Source of the DNA: an uncultured Verrucomicrobia subdivision 3 bacterium
GTDB taxonomy: Bacteria > Verrucomicrobiota > Verrucomicrobiia > Limisphaerales > UBA11358
Length of the DNA: 64,000 nucleotides
Direction: 5' to 3'
NCBI GenBank assembly: GCA_903878805.1
Contig: CAIRJF010000028.1
Coordinates: 17,490 to 81,489 of the forward strand
Below the pieces are notes generated by a model, which had not been told where the DNA came from, did no database searches, and worked only from the letters and a program-made list of their open reading frames with translations. Of the stretch, positions 8,090 to 16,880 are shown piece after piece. Made by a program: the position numbers and the translations under genes. Numbering within the stretch: position 1 is the first letter of the stretch; each line of letters starts with the position of its first letter.

Positions 8090-9298
8090 TTATTCGTAGC
8101 GCAAAGCTTCGATCGGGTCGAGCCGCGAAGCCTTCCACGCCGGATAAAATCCCGACACGATGCCGATGGCCGCGCTGGAAATACAGGCTATGCCGATCCA
8201 CGCGAACGGCGTCAGTGTCGGCCAACCGGTGAAGTGCGAAGTGATTTTGGCCGCACCCATGCCTAACGCGATTCCCAAAATGCCGCCAAACGCACTCAAC
8301 GTAACGGCTTCAATCAAAAATTGAATCAGGATGTCGCGCCCACGCGCACCGACGGCCATGCGGATGCCGATTTCGCGGGTCCGTTCCGTGACGCTGACGA
8401 GCATGATGTTCATGATGCCGATGCCGCCGACGATGAGCGACACACTCGCAATCGCGCCGAGCAGCACGGACATGATGCGCGAAGTTGAAGTCGCCATTTG
8501 CATCAATTCAAGCTGGCTGCGCACCGTGAAATCCGGTTCCGCACTTTTGTGACGGTCGAGTAGGAGCGTGTTGATGTCCGCCTGCACTTGATTGATGGTG
8601 TCCTTGCTAGCGGCCTGCACCATGATGGAGTTCACAAAATTGCGGCTCGTGATGCGACGCATGTGGCTCGTGTAAGGAATGACCACCACGTCATCCTGAT
8701 CCTGACCGAACAAATTAAATCCTTTCGACTCCAGCACGCCGACAACTTTGAACGGAATGTTCCGCACGATCAATGTCTGTCCAATTGGGTCGTCGTTGAT
8801 GAATAATTGATCAACCACGGTTTTACCGATGATGGCGACTTTCGACAGGCCGCGCACGTCGCCCTCGGTGAACATTCCGCCGCTCGCGATATCCCAGTCG
8901 CGGATCTGCGGATAATCCGGTGACTCGCCGAGAATCTGCGTGTTCCAGTTCAGGCCGTTCGCCAAAATTTGTGCGCGGTCGCGGACTTCCGGGCTGACGG
9001 CGACGACATTGGCGACTTCATTTTTAATCGCGCGCGAATCTTCCACCGTCAACGTCGGTGCACTGCCCCAGCCGCCGCGCATTCCGCCGCTGCTGAAATT
9101 GCCAGAGAAAACCGTAACGATATTTTGGCCCAGGCTGGCGACTTTATCTTCGACTTGTTTCGTTGCACCAGTCGTGATGCTGACCGACGCGATGACCGAG
9201 CCGACGCCAATGATGACGCCGAGCATCGTCAGCAGCGAACGCATTTTGTTCCGGCGCAACGCGCGACCGGCGAGTTTGAATGGCGCGAAAAATTTCAT
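8090..9298 (-). CDS. macB: MacB/LolCE-type ABC transporter permease
   Basis: This 402-residue permease has an N-terminal helix (MRSLLTMLGVIIGVGSVIA), a large periplasmic MacB_PCD domain (residues ~45-240) and three C-terminal helices in an FtsX fold (SLIVGGIGIMNIMLVSVTERTREIG and the last two segments). It ends with SRLDPIEALRYE, the family C-terminal motif. Unlike E. coli MacB, which fuses ATPase and permease, the ATPase is a separate upstream gene overlapping by 4 bases. With the upstream MacA-like adaptor this forms a tripartite mechanotransmission exporter. The substrate may be a peptide, macrolide-like compound or lipid and is unknown. Confidence 0.9.
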   Translation of the reverse strand: MKFFAPFKLAGRALRRNKMRSLLTMLGVIIGVGSVIASVSITTGATKQVEDKVASLGQNIVTVFSGNFSSGGMRGGWGSAPTLTVEDSRAIKNEVANVVAVSPEVRDRAQILANGLNWNTQILGESPDYPQIRDWDIASGGMFTEGDVRGLSKVAIIGKTVVDQLFINDDPIGQTLIVRNIPFKVVGVLESKGFNLFGQDQDDVVVIPYTSHMRRITSRNFVNSIMVQAASKDTINQVQADINTLLLDRHKSAEPDFTVRSQLELMQMATSTSRIMSVLLGAIASVSLIVGGIGIMNIMLVSVTERTREIGIRMAVGARGRDILIQFLIEAVTLSAFGGILGIALGMGAAKITSHFTGWPTLTPFAWIGIACISSAAIGIVSGFYPAWKASRLDPIEALRYE

Positions 9299-10059
9299 GC
9301 GAGTTTCACGGCCTCCTGCGCCAGTTTCAAATTCTTCAACTCGTGTTCCGCATTCAAACGGTCGGCCACATTTTCGTCCGTCACGATTTTTCCATCGCGC
9401 AAAATAATCATGCGCTTGGTGTAACGCGCCACGTCCAGTTCGTGCGTGACCATGATGATGGTGATGCCGGCGTCATTCAATTTTTGGAACACGCCCATGA
9501 TTTCGATGCTCGTCTGACTATCGAGATTTCCCGTCGGCTCGTCCGCCAGCAGCAGCGACGGCTGGTTCACTAGCGCCCGCGCGATGGCGACACGCTGCTG
9601 TTGTCCGCCGGAAAGCTGGTTTGGTTTGTGGTCGGCGCGTTGCGCGAGGCCGACCAACTCAAGTGATTTTTGGGCGCGCTCTTTTTGCTCGTGCGCCGGC
9701 ACGCGCTGATGATTGTAAAGCATCGGCATCTCGACATTCTCCAGCGCGGTCGTGCGTGAAAGCAGGTTAAAACCCTGGAAAACAAAGCCGATTTTGTCGT
9801 TGCGAATTTTTGCACGCGCGTCGCGGTCAAGCGTGGAAACGTCCAGGCCGTCGAGAAAATAATTTCCATTCGTCGGCCGGTCGAGACAGCCGATCATGTT
9901 CATCAACGTGCTTTTGCCGGAACCGCTCGAACCCATGATGGCCACAAATTCGCCGGGTTGGATGTCGAGCGAGACGCCGCGCACGGCGTGAACATCCACT
10001 TCACCCGTGCGGTAAATCTTGTGGATGTCGGCAAGCTTGATGACGGCGTTCGTAGGCAC
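9295..10059 (-). CDS. ABC transporter ATP-binding protein, MacB/LolD type
   Basis: The ATPase has Walker [17 protein letters not shown]-loop at FVFQGFNLL, signature [15 protein letters not shown] and Walker [14 protein letters not shown], then the H-loop IIMVTHELD. The core ends near residue 225. A ~28-residue C-terminal extension ([23 protein letters not shown]) is longer than in LolD. Its stop overlaps the permease start by 4 bases, so the two are translationally coupled. It powers the MacB-type permease from the cytoplasm. Confidence 0.93.
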   Translation of the reverse strand: MPTNAVIKLADIHKIYRTGEVDVHAVRGVSLDIQPGEFVAIMGSSGSGKSTLMNMIGCLDRPTNGNYFLDGLDVSTLDRDARAKIRNDKIGFVFQGFNLLSRTTALENVEMPMLYNHQRVPAHEQKERAQKSLELVGLAQRADHKPNQLSGGQQQRVAIARALVNQPSLLLADEPTGNLDSQTSIEIMGVFQKLNDAGITIIMVTHELDVARYTKRMIILRDGKIVTDENVADRLNAEHELKNLKLAQEAVKLA

Positions 10060-10071
10060 GACAGTTAAAAA

Positions 10072-11307
10072 TTAGCGGCGCGGGAACCCGCCGCCGAACG
10101 GACTGGAGGTGGCATTAGAATTTTGCGCGTCGGCTTGCGCAACGCTGGAGACGACTTTATCGCCTTCATTCAAGCCGGCGGTGACTTCGGTGAAAATGCC
10201 ATCGGTGATTCCAACCTTGATCTGCACCGGCTTCAATTGCGCCGCGCTATCGCTGCCCGCGAGCACATAAACCGTGCGCAGACCGCGTCCGCCCTTGTTT
10301 TTATGTTGCGCCTTGTCGGTCGCCACGTCATTGGTTTGCACCACGCCGCCGACTTGGTTGGTCAGCACGACCGCATTATCCGGCGGACGAAAACGCAATG
10401 CGACATTGGGGATTTTCAACACATCTTCCCGCTGCGCGACGATGACGGAGACGTTGGCCGTCATGCCAGGTTTCAATTTGTAATCCGCATTCGTCACGCT
10501 GATGACGGTGTCGTAGGTGACGACGTTGTTGACGGTGATAGGTGAATTGCGCACCTGCGCCACCTCGCCGTGGAAAGTGCGCGTCGGATACGCGTCCACC
10601 GTGAAATCCACGCTCTGCCCTTCCACCACGCCGCCGATGTCGGCCTCGGACACGTTGGAATCAATCTGCATTTTCGTCAGGTCGTTCGCGATTTGGAAAA
10701 TCGTCGGTGTGTTGAAACTGGAGGCAACCGTCTGACCCAATTCCACCGCGCGCGAAATCACCACGCCGTCCACCGGCGAAACGATTTTGCAGTAGTTCAA
10801 ATTCACCAGCGCGTTGCTCAACGAGGCCTGTTTGATTTTCACCGTCGCCTCGGCCTCGTGCAGCGTGGCAAGCGCCGTGTCGAAATCCGAGCCGGAGATC
10901 AGCTTGTTCGTGAACAACTCCGCGCTGCGGTCATACTCCACCTGCTGCAATTCGAGATTCGCCCGCGCGTTCGCCAAGTCCGCCTGGCTTTGCTCGACGG
11001 CGGCCTGATAAGTCGCCGGATCAATCTCGGCGATGACCTGGTTCGACTTCACCACCGAGTTGTAATCCACATTCAACACGCTGATGCGCCCCGACACCTG
11101 GCTGCCCACCGTCACGTTCACCACCGGATTCAACGTGCCGGTGGCCGTGACCGTGGCGATAATCTCGCCACGCGTGGCCGCGACCGTGTTGAAAGCCATC
11201 GCCGCCCCGCCGGCATGGCGAAAATAAAAATATGCGCCCGCGCCCAGCGCGAGCAGGAGCGCGAGCCAAATCCATTTCCACCAACCACCGCGATTTTTTT
11301 CCGGCAT
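10072..11307 (-). CDS. macA: MacA-like periplasmic adaptor (HlyD/RND membrane fusion protein)
   Basis: One N-terminal transmembrane helix (WWKWIWLALLLALGAGAYFYF) is followed by biotinyl-lipoyl and alpha-hairpin regions (ATYQAAVEQSQADLANARANLE), a beta-barrel domain and a membrane-proximal domain. The C-terminal ~15 residues are S/N/G-rich (SNATSSPFGGGFPRR). The ATG at 11307 is chosen because the helix follows directly; a longer upstream frame adds 46 non-family residues. The protein connects the inner-membrane MacB-type permease to an outer-membrane TolC-like duct. No such duct is seen here, so it must be encoded elsewhere. First gene of the export operon. Confidence 0.9.
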   Translation of the reverse strand: MPEKNRGGWWKWIWLALLLALGAGAYFYFRHAGGAAMAFNTVAATRGEIIATVTATGTLNPVVNVTVGSQVSGRISVLNVDYNSVVKSNQVIAEIDPATYQAAVEQSQADLANARANLELQQVEYDRSAELFTNKLISGSDFDTALATLHEAEATVKIKQASLSNALVNLNYCKIVSPVDGVVISRAVELGQTVASSFNTPTIFQIANDLTKMQIDSNVSEADIGGVVEGQSVDFTVDAYPTRTFHGEVAQVRNSPITVNNVVTYDTVISVTNADYKLKPGMTANVSVIVAQREDVLKIPNVALRFRPPDNAVVLTNQVGGVVQTNDVATDKAQHKNKGGRGLRTVYVLAGSDSAAQLKPVQIKVGITDGIFTEVTAGLNEGDKVVSSVAQADAQNSNATSSPFGGGFPRR

Positions 11308-11441
11308 AAAATAAAAGAGAGATTCCGCCAACGCAGACTGCACTGGCAACCGGCAAGTTACGACAATTTCTGCGCCCGAAGCAATTTCCATTTGCAGGTT
11401 TTGCCGCCGCGCTGCCACAGGCAAAGCCCCCTTGTCAAATG

Positions 11442-11467
11442 ACAATGTCGCGTTGCCGAGACATTGT
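11442..11467. promoter_or_regulatory. Perfect 8-bp inverted repeat upstream of the export operon
   Basis: ACAATGTC (11442-11449) and GACATTGT (11460-11467) are perfect reverse complements with a 10-base spacer. They lie about 135 bases upstream of the macA-like start, between that gene and the acyltransferase stop. The spacing suits a dimeric repressor operator (TetR/MarR class), which is common for efflux operons. No regulator gene is adjacent. It could also be a short transcription terminator stem for the acyltransferase, but no T-run follows in the right direction. Confidence 0.35.
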
Positions 11468-11484
11468 AATTGGCCGAAAACTCT

Positions 11485-12576
11485 TCAAACAGTATGAAAG
11501 CGGGCGCGCAGTTTGAGCAAGGGCTTTTCCAGCAGATAATAAGAGGCGTGCGCCGCGAGCAAGGCGGTCAGAATCCATGTAGGAAAACGCAGCCACCATG
11601 CGCTCGTGAGGCCAAAGACGGATTTTTCCGTGCCGCAAAACATTTGCTGCCAGATGTAAATGGAGTAGGACAAAACTCCGATATGCCGCACCCATTTCCA
11701 ATTCAAGGCGCGATAAAATCCGTATTCCGGCAGCAACAGACTTTGCAGCATCAACAAGGTGAACCCGATGGCTTGAAAGGAGTCGAAACAGGTGGCGCCA
11801 AAACGTCCGTGGAACGGCAGCAGCCACGGCGAGAAAATCAAAAGCACGCCGGCGACCGGGATTTTGCCGGAATGTTTTTGGTAAAAGGTGGCCAGAGAAT
11901 GCCGCCATTGATTGAACCAGAACGCGGCCAGACAGCCATAGGCCAGCGAGTCAAATCGGGCAAAGAATGAACTGTTGGCAAACAGAAATTCCCAGCCCGC
12001 CGGATACAGTTGTTTGTAATGCAGCAGCCGGATGGTCGGGGCGACGATGACTGGCAGGAGCAAAACCTTTACCAGCTTCGTGGCGTCGGCGGAACGCTTG
12101 AACAAAACGACCAACAGGACGGGCCAGAATAAATAAAATTGTTCCTCCACGCCCAATGACCACAAATGTCCGGCGGCAAGCGGCGGATGGAACATGATAA
12201 AATCCGTGGTGAAGGTCAGATTGCCCACCCACATGGCCGTGGCTTGGGTGTAGTGTGTAAAACAGGCCAGCACCAAAAGGTAGCAATAGCAGACGGGCAG
12301 GATGCGGAGGGCGCGGCGGATGTAAAAGTTTTTCAGGTTGATGCCGCCCGCCGCCGCCTGTTCCTGAATCAGCAGATGTGTGATGAGAAAACCGCTGATA
12401 ACGAAGAAAAAGCGCACACCCCAGATACCAACCGCGTCACAACAATTGAATAGTGTTTTGCTGGCGGTGGGAAACCCCGTGGTGAAAGTAGAATGCGAAA
12501 TTAAAACTAGTGCGATGCTGATAGCCCGCCAGCCGTCGAGCGACGGCAGCTTGGAAGTGCGGGTGGGTTTGGTCAT
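11485..12576 (-). CDS. Acyltransferase family 3 (OafA/YrhL-like)
   Basis: This protein of 363 residues has about ten hydrophobic helices and the acyltransferase-3 hallmarks. The N-terminal motif is LPSLDGWRAISIALVLISH with the conserved His, followed by FFVISGFLITHLL and SLGVEEQFYLFWP. The family O-acetylates or acylates surface sugars, using cytoplasmic acyl-CoA. There is no SGNH extension. The gene ends a minus-strand run of glycan genes (glycosyltransferase, flippase, FkbM), so it probably decorates the same polysaccharide. Start ATG at 12576 directly precedes the conserved LDGWRA motif. Confidence 0.9.
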   Translation of the reverse strand: MTKPTRTSKLPSLDGWRAISIALVLISHSTFTTGFPTASKTLFNCCDAVGIWGVRFFFVISGFLITHLLIQEQAAAGGINLKNFYIRRALRILPVCYCYLLVLACFTHYTQATAMWVGNLTFTTDFIMFHPPLAAGHLWSLGVEEQFYLFWPVLLVVLFKRSADATKLVKVLLLPVIVAPTIRLLHYKQLYPAGWEFLFANSSFFARFDSLAYGCLAAFWFNQWRHSLATFYQKHSGKIPVAGVLLIFSPWLLPFHGRFGATCFDSFQAIGFTLLMLQSLLLPEYGFYRALNWKWVRHIGVLSYSIYIWQQMFCGTEKSVFGLTSAWWLRFPTWILTALLAAHASYYLLEKPLLKLRARFHTV

Positions 12577-12604
12577 GGGTTTGTAAGCTTCGGATTATTA
12601 CAAC

Positions 12605-13585
12605 TTAAACTTTTTTCCACCGCTCGCGCAACTGCACGAGTTGGGCGGTGGGCGGGAATTTCGCGAGGGCGTTTCGCAATTTGCGCTTGTGATGACGACG
12701 GTAAAAATCCCACCGGCAGCGCAGCCTTTCAACAAAATTTAGATTCAGAGTGCGGCAGGCCAGATATACTTCCGGCCGGATGATGTAATAAGGATAATTA
12801 TATCCCGCCCAGTGAATCAGGGGGAGCGATTTACCGTCGGGTAACGTGGCGCGTCCGCTGCGCCGGTCAAAGCGGAAGGGCACGGTGGCAAAGACGGAAC
12901 TGCTCATCGTTGGGAACAGCTCGGTGATTAACGCCAGCCGCCGCCGCAACCGGTGCATGGTGTAATTCAGGAACGGCTGGTCAATGGCGCTGACCTTGAG
13001 CTGGTCGCGGAGTTGCGCGGCTTCCGGGGCGAGCCGCCCGCGATCTGCATCCGACACCAAACCTTTGCGCGCGACGAATACACCGGCATTGAACCCTTGC
13101 GCCTGATGCGTGGCGATCATTTGCGCCGCCAGTTCCGGCAGATAAACTTGGCTCATGTCGGGGTCAAAATAAACGAGGTCATAGGGCGACGCGGCAAACG
13201 CCGTCAAAATTTCCTGCAGCGAGGAGGTCACGACGATGTCGGCATCGAGATAAATAAATTCGTCATACGGCCCAGCGAACGCGGCGTGTTTGCGGAACAT
13301 CCCCGCCGCCAGCGGCGAGCCGTTGACCTGTTGCGCCAGCGCGTCAAAGCGGCGGCAGGGCGCTTCGTCCAAAATGTCGAAGCGGAGTTGCGGCGCTAAT
13401 TTTCTTAACTCCGCCAGCGCATCGTTGTAGGGAATGACGGTCACCGGCAGCTCGGGGTCGTGCCGCCGCAGACTATGAACCAACGCCAAAAATGCTTCGA
13501 TTACAGCATCGTTGGCCAGCACATAAACGCCCCGCTTGGGTGGCAGCTTATTTTCCGCGACAACGCTTTTTTCAACGACAGGCAT
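12605..13585 (-). CDS. Putative GT-A-fold glycosyltransferase (Npun_R2821/R2822-like)
   Basis: This 326-residue soluble protein opens with a Rossmann-like segment, GVYVLANDAVIEAFLALVHS. Mid-protein it carries FRKHAAFAGPYDEFIYLDADIVV, containing a DAD (DxD-type) metal/nucleotide-sugar motif near residue 115. The arrangement matches GT-A glycosyltransferases and specifically resembles the cyanobacterial Npun_R2821/R2822 family. Later conserved points include QPFLNYTMHRL and IHWAGYNYPYY. It lies 2 bases upstream of the flippase stop boundary and in the same direction as the flippase and acyltransferase. It likely adds a sugar during surface glycan assembly; donor and acceptor are unknown. Confidence 0.75.
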   Translation of the reverse strand: MPVVEKSVVAENKLPPKRGVYVLANDAVIEAFLALVHSLRRHDPELPVTVIPYNDALAELRKLAPQLRFDILDEAPCRRFDALAQQVNGSPLAAGMFRKHAAFAGPYDEFIYLDADIVVTSSLQEILTAFAASPYDLVYFDPDMSQVYLPELAAQMIATHQAQGFNAGVFVARKGLVSDADRGRLAPEAAQLRDQLKVSAIDQPFLNYTMHRLRRRLALITELFPTMSSSVFATVPFRFDRRSGRATLPDGKSLPLIHWAGYNYPYYIIRPEVYLACRTLNLNFVERLRCRWDFYRRHHKRKLRNALAKFPPTAQLVQLRERWKKV

Positions 13586-13587
13586 AA

Positions 13588-14970
13588 TCAGGAATTGGAC
13601 AAGGCCGTTGGCGGGATGACACCGGACGCTTCGCTTTCATACTCGCGGCGCTTGGTTTGATAAATTTTGCAGACGGGAATAAAAATCACCCAGATGGCGA
13701 ACGCGTAGCCCATGGCCTCGCCCGTGATGCCCCAGAGCCGGACCAGCGGCAGGATGAACGTCACGCTCAATACCGCGCACGCCACCGACACCCACATATA
13801 CGGCTCGCGTTTGTGGGCGCGCAACCGCAAGGCCATCACGCCGAAGAGGGTTTCCACCACCGCGCCGCCGGCCAGCCACGCGTTGGCCGCAAAGGGCGCG
13901 AGGCGTGCCGGCACGCGGGGCAAGAAGTGGCCGACGAACGGCAGCGCCGCCAGAAATGCGCCCATGCCCAGCACACAGATAACAAAGGTCTGGAGACCGC
14001 TGCGCCGCCAGAGCGCGTCCAATTCCTGCCAACTGCGCGCGGCAATCAGCATCCCAAACTTGGGCGACTTGGTGCTCGCCCAGCTCATAGAGAAATTGGC
14101 AATCATGCGGACGAGTTGAAAACTCATGCCCAGTTGTCCCGCCGCCACCGGGCCGCAAAAGTAAAACGCGATGGGATTGATGATGTCGGTCACAAACCAG
14201 CCGGACATCCAGCTCACGGCGATGCGCCATTGGAACGGCCAAATTTCACGCGCCCACGAAACTTCGCCATGCTGCGGCCGCGCCAGAAACTGGCACAGAA
14301 ACGGTTTCCACCGCACGAGAAGATAGCCCACGGAAAACAGCAAACTGAACGCCGCGCCAATCGCCGAGGCATAAATGCCCGCGCCCGAAATGAGCGCAAT
14401 GACGTTCGCCCCAAAGCTCGCCAGCGCCGCCCAGAAACGGAACTTCGCCAGCACCGCAATCTGGTTGCAACCTTGCAGCAGCGACCACGCCGGATTGATG
14501 GCGAGTGAAAATGCTGCCGTCACGGCGATGAGCCACCACGCGCCCTGCCAATGAACCGCATGATTGCCGGAGATGCTGAAAAATATGTGTCCGCCAATGC
14601 CCACCGCCACCAGAAAAATGGCGGCGGCCGCCGCGTAATAGCCGAACGCGAGCCGACCCAAAGAAATGAGCCGCGACTTGGCCACAAGATCGCCCGCGAC
14701 GGTTTGCGCCGGAGTGAAATGCAGTTTCGCAAATTCGTGCGCGGCGAACTGGAGGATGTTCTGCGAAAAACCCATTTCCAAAAACACCTGCATCGCGACC
14801 ACCCCGGCAAACGCATAAAAGTAGCCTTGGATTTCCGGCGTGAGAAATTTCAGCACCAGCGCCATCGTGATGGGGCCGGTGAAGAGGCGCAGCAACTGCG
14901 CGGCGTTGGAAAAAAACACCGCGCGATCCACGCCCGCCCAGCGCCGGAATTGGTGCAGACGTTGGAGCAT
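13588..14970 (-). CDS. Polysaccharide flippase, MOP/Wzx-like membrane protein
   Basis: This protein of about 460 residues has 12 or more predicted hydrophobic segments distributed over the whole length. It begins ADRAVFFSNAAQLLRLF-like at the cytoplasmic edge (VDRAVFFSNAAQLLRLFTG) and ends in a short charged tail. Length and topology fit the polysaccharide biosynthesis (Wzx/RfbX) branch of the MOP superfamily, which flips lipid-linked oligosaccharides. The ATG at 14970 is preferred over a TTG one codon upstream. The gene overlaps or abuts the glycosyltransferase downstream. No single motif proves the substrate. Confidence 0.8.
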   Translation of the reverse strand: MLQRLHQFRRWAGVDRAVFFSNAAQLLRLFTGPITMALVLKFLTPEIQGYFYAFAGVVAMQVFLEMGFSQNILQFAAHEFAKLHFTPAQTVAGDLVAKSRLISLGRLAFGYYAAAAAIFLVAVGIGGHIFFSISGNHAVHWQGAWWLIAVTAAFSLAINPAWSLLQGCNQIAVLAKFRFWAALASFGANVIALISGAGIYASAIGAAFSLLFSVGYLLVRWKPFLCQFLARPQHGEVSWAREIWPFQWRIAVSWMSGWFVTDIINPIAFYFCGPVAAGQLGMSFQLVRMIANFSMSWASTKSPKFGMLIAARSWQELDALWRRSGLQTFVICVLGMGAFLAALPFVGHFLPRVPARLAPFAANAWLAGGAVVETLFGVMALRLRAHKREPYMWVSVACAVLSVTFILPLVRLWGITGEAMGYAFAIWVIFIPVCKIYQTKRREYESEASGVIPPTALSNS

Positions 14971-15171
14971 CAAGACAGGCGGCGCTCAAGTCGGGCGGCG
15001 GTGAAAACAAGTTCGTTCATTGCTGGCAGGGCATCTTGCCTAGACCGGCAGTCCAAAGAAAGCGGAAAGCTGGGAAACCAACCAGAGCCGCGAACCAGAC
15101 GAAATACGCGAACAAAAACAAATTTTCCGAACGGGTTTCGCGTATTTGGCAAATTTTGCGGTTGGCTGCTG

Positions 15172-15226
15172 ATTCCAAAATTTCCACCAACCCGAGGCCG
15201 ACGACGTTGTGGAACGAAACCGGCGG
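15172..15226 (-). pseudogene. Relic of the C-terminus of a second VOC/epimerase-like gene
   Basis: On the minus strand this stretch reads PPVSFHNVVGLGLVEILE. That is nearly the same as the C-terminus of the intact VOC gene about 1.1 kb away (RPVSFYNVVGIGLVEVLE). The similarity is also visible at DNA level (CACGACGTTGT-type core in both). It starts immediately after the stop of the FkbM gene and has no start or N-terminal part. The rest of the 250-base gap 14971-15226 holds no recognisable gene. Confidence 0.6.
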
Positions 15227-16171
15227 TTAAGTCAATTTTCCCAGCCGCCGTGCCCGTTCGGCTTCTAAATATTTCCTGGCAATGTCTGTGTCGCGCTCAT
15301 GGAACACGGTGATGTCCATGTAATATATTTCGCTATTTTTCCCGTCGGCATAGTCATGCAGGTCTTTGATTTTCTCCCTTTCCGTCAGCGTGGCTGAACA
15401 GATGAATCGACCTTTAGCATCGTGAAAAGCGATGATGGAATAGCCCAGTTCCGCGAGTGAGAAAAGGGTGTCCAACCCCGGTTCGCCGATGAGTTCCATG
15501 CTCTGCCGGTTGTATTCAAAAAAAATTACCGGCGAAACCTGCCGGAGAAAATTCGTAGCTCCGCGAATGATGGCGCAGTCAAAACCTTCTGTGTCAATCT
15601 TCAGCAGTTTGTAATTCTCCCCGCCCGGTTGCGTCACAATGAAGTCGTCAAACCGCATGACCTTGATGGATTTGGTGGCCGCTGCCGTGCCCGGCAGGAT
15701 GGTGGTGTTCCAACCGGCGCAGGCCAGACTGGCCGTGATGGTCTCGGTTTTTTCCGCCAGAAACAACTTGTGCGCCGTGGTGTTCGAAAGTTGTATTACG
15801 TTTTTCTGAAGAAATTCAAAACTCTTGTCGTCGCCCTCGATGCACAGCACCGGCACATCCTCCGCCGTTTTGATCAGGCACGCGGTGTCCCCGACATTGG
15901 CGCCGATGTCAACGACCGCCAAGCTGGAATATTTTTTCCGAGTAAGCGTGGTCAGCAGGCCAAGCTGACCAATGAAGCCGGGGTTAGATTCATAATACGA
16001 ATACATCGGATTGATGCCGGGAACCTGAATGACATAACGGCCGACCCGCGTGGGGATGATCGCGTTTGGCAAATGCCATTTCACTTTGCGCGTGCGCTGG
16101 AGGGCAAAGCCCAACGGCGACAACGTCCAGTTGAGAGCGTTTTTGAAGCGGTGAAATAGGTTGAGCGGCAT
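15227..16171 (-). CDS. FkbM family methyltransferase
   Basis: This SAM-dependent methyltransferase of 314 residues has motif I VVDIGANVGDTACLI (residues ~90-105), then LCIEGDDKSFEFL. The FkbM-specific segment is LLKIDTEGFDCAIIRGA. The family O-methylates sugars or polyketides, and in bacterial surface-glycan clusters it usually methylates a sugar hydroxyl. It lies downstream of the VOC protein and upstream of the flippase, on the same strand. A relic of a duplicated VOC gene directly abuts its 3' end, suggesting FkbM was inserted or the region was rearranged. Confidence 0.88.
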   Translation of the reverse strand: MPLNLFHRFKNALNWTLSPLGFALQRTRKVKWHLPNAIIPTRVGRYVIQVPGINPMYSYYESNPGFIGQLGLLTTLTRKKYSSLAVVDIGANVGDTACLIKTAEDVPVLCIEGDDKSFEFLQKNVIQLSNTTAHKLFLAEKTETITASLACAGWNTTILPGTAAATKSIKVMRFDDFIVTQPGGENYKLLKIDTEGFDCAIIRGATNFLRQVSPVIFFEYNRQSMELIGEPGLDTLFSLAELGYSIIAFHDAKGRFICSATLTEREKIKDLHDYADGKNSEIYYMDITVFHERDTDIARKYLEAERARRLGKLT

Positions 16172-16320
16172 GTAAATGAGAGTGAAAGCGCTGACTTCAG
16201 CAGCAGGGGTTGGTGGCGCGCAATTGTTTCATGGTTGATTTACTCATGTTGCCGGACTCGTTAGTGCCGATTCAATACATTTTTGATCACATGCATTAAC
16301 GTTTTGAGAAGCTGGCGGAG

Positions 16321-16728
16321 TCACTCCAAAACTTCAACCAGACCGATGCCCACGACGTTGTAAAACGAAACGGGGCGTCCGCCGAATAGCGGCGCGGGAG
16401 TGGCGGGCGAAATGCACATCGGGCGTAAACCTGCCGCTTCCAATCCGGCGAGTGCGGCGGCGATATTATCCGTCTCGTAGCAGAGGTGATAAATGATGCC
16501 GTTCGCGTGGCGTTGCGCGAGTTTGTCAATCGGGCCGGTGGTGTCGCCGGGCCAGATGATTTCTACCGCCGGATGCGCGGCGTGCGTGCAGAGTTGCAGG
16601 TGGATGTTTTGTGCGGGATCAAAAACAAATGCGCCCAACGCATAGCCGAGCGCGGCGACAAATTTGCGCGCTTCGTCGGGACGCCGCACGGCGAGCCCGA
16701 AATGGTGAAAGGTCAGATGCGCGTTCAT
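16321..16728 (-). CDS. VOC family protein (glyoxalase/methylmalonyl-CoA epimerase-like)
   Basis: This 135-residue VOC-fold protein begins HHFGLAVRRPDEARKFVAALGY and carries a metal-binding pattern (FHHFGLAV, VEIIWPGD, IYHLCYETD, GLVEVLE) typical of glyoxalase/methylmalonyl-CoA epimerase-like enzymes. The ATG at 16728 is chosen because it starts the VOC fold; the longer frame runs into a repeat region. The exact substrate is uncertain. A fragment of a second copy lies about 1.1 kb downstream. Its position between FkbM and MBOAT genes hints at a role in glycan or lipid precursor metabolism, which is inference only. Confidence 0.8.
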   Translation of the reverse strand: MNAHLTFHHFGLAVRRPDEARKFVAALGYALGAFVFDPAQNIHLQLCTHAAHPAVEIIWPGDTTGPIDKLAQRHANGIIYHLCYETDNIAAALAGLEAAGLRPMCISPATPAPLFGGRPVSFYNVVGIGLVEVLE

Positions 16729-16735
16729 AAAATCA

Positions 16736-16872
16736 ACCACAGATAAACACAGATGGACACGGATACGGAGAAACTTTGACACTAATTACACGGATCTTCA
16801 CTAAAAGAATTGGTGCCGATTCGTGAAATTCGTGTCTAAAAAATCGGTGTTTATCTGTGTGCATCCGTGGTT
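16736..16872. repeat. Inverted pair of CACAGAT-type intergenic repeats
   Basis: The segment at 16736-16765 (ACCACAGATAAACACAGATGG and following) and that at 16843-16872 (GTGTTTATCTGTGTGCATCC and following) are inverted copies of one ~30-base motif. They bracket about 75 bases that are not coding. Internally the motif is itself a repeat of CACAGAT/CACGGAT. A third copy lies at 18370-18403. It is the kind of dispersed intergenic repeat seen in several Verrucomicrobiota genomes (recollection, not a search). Confidence 0.65.
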
Positions 16873-16880
16873 AAAATAGT

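Noticed and set aside
10570..11442. Antisense frame over macA
   Set aside because: Basic, low-complexity composition and full overlap with a well-supported gene.
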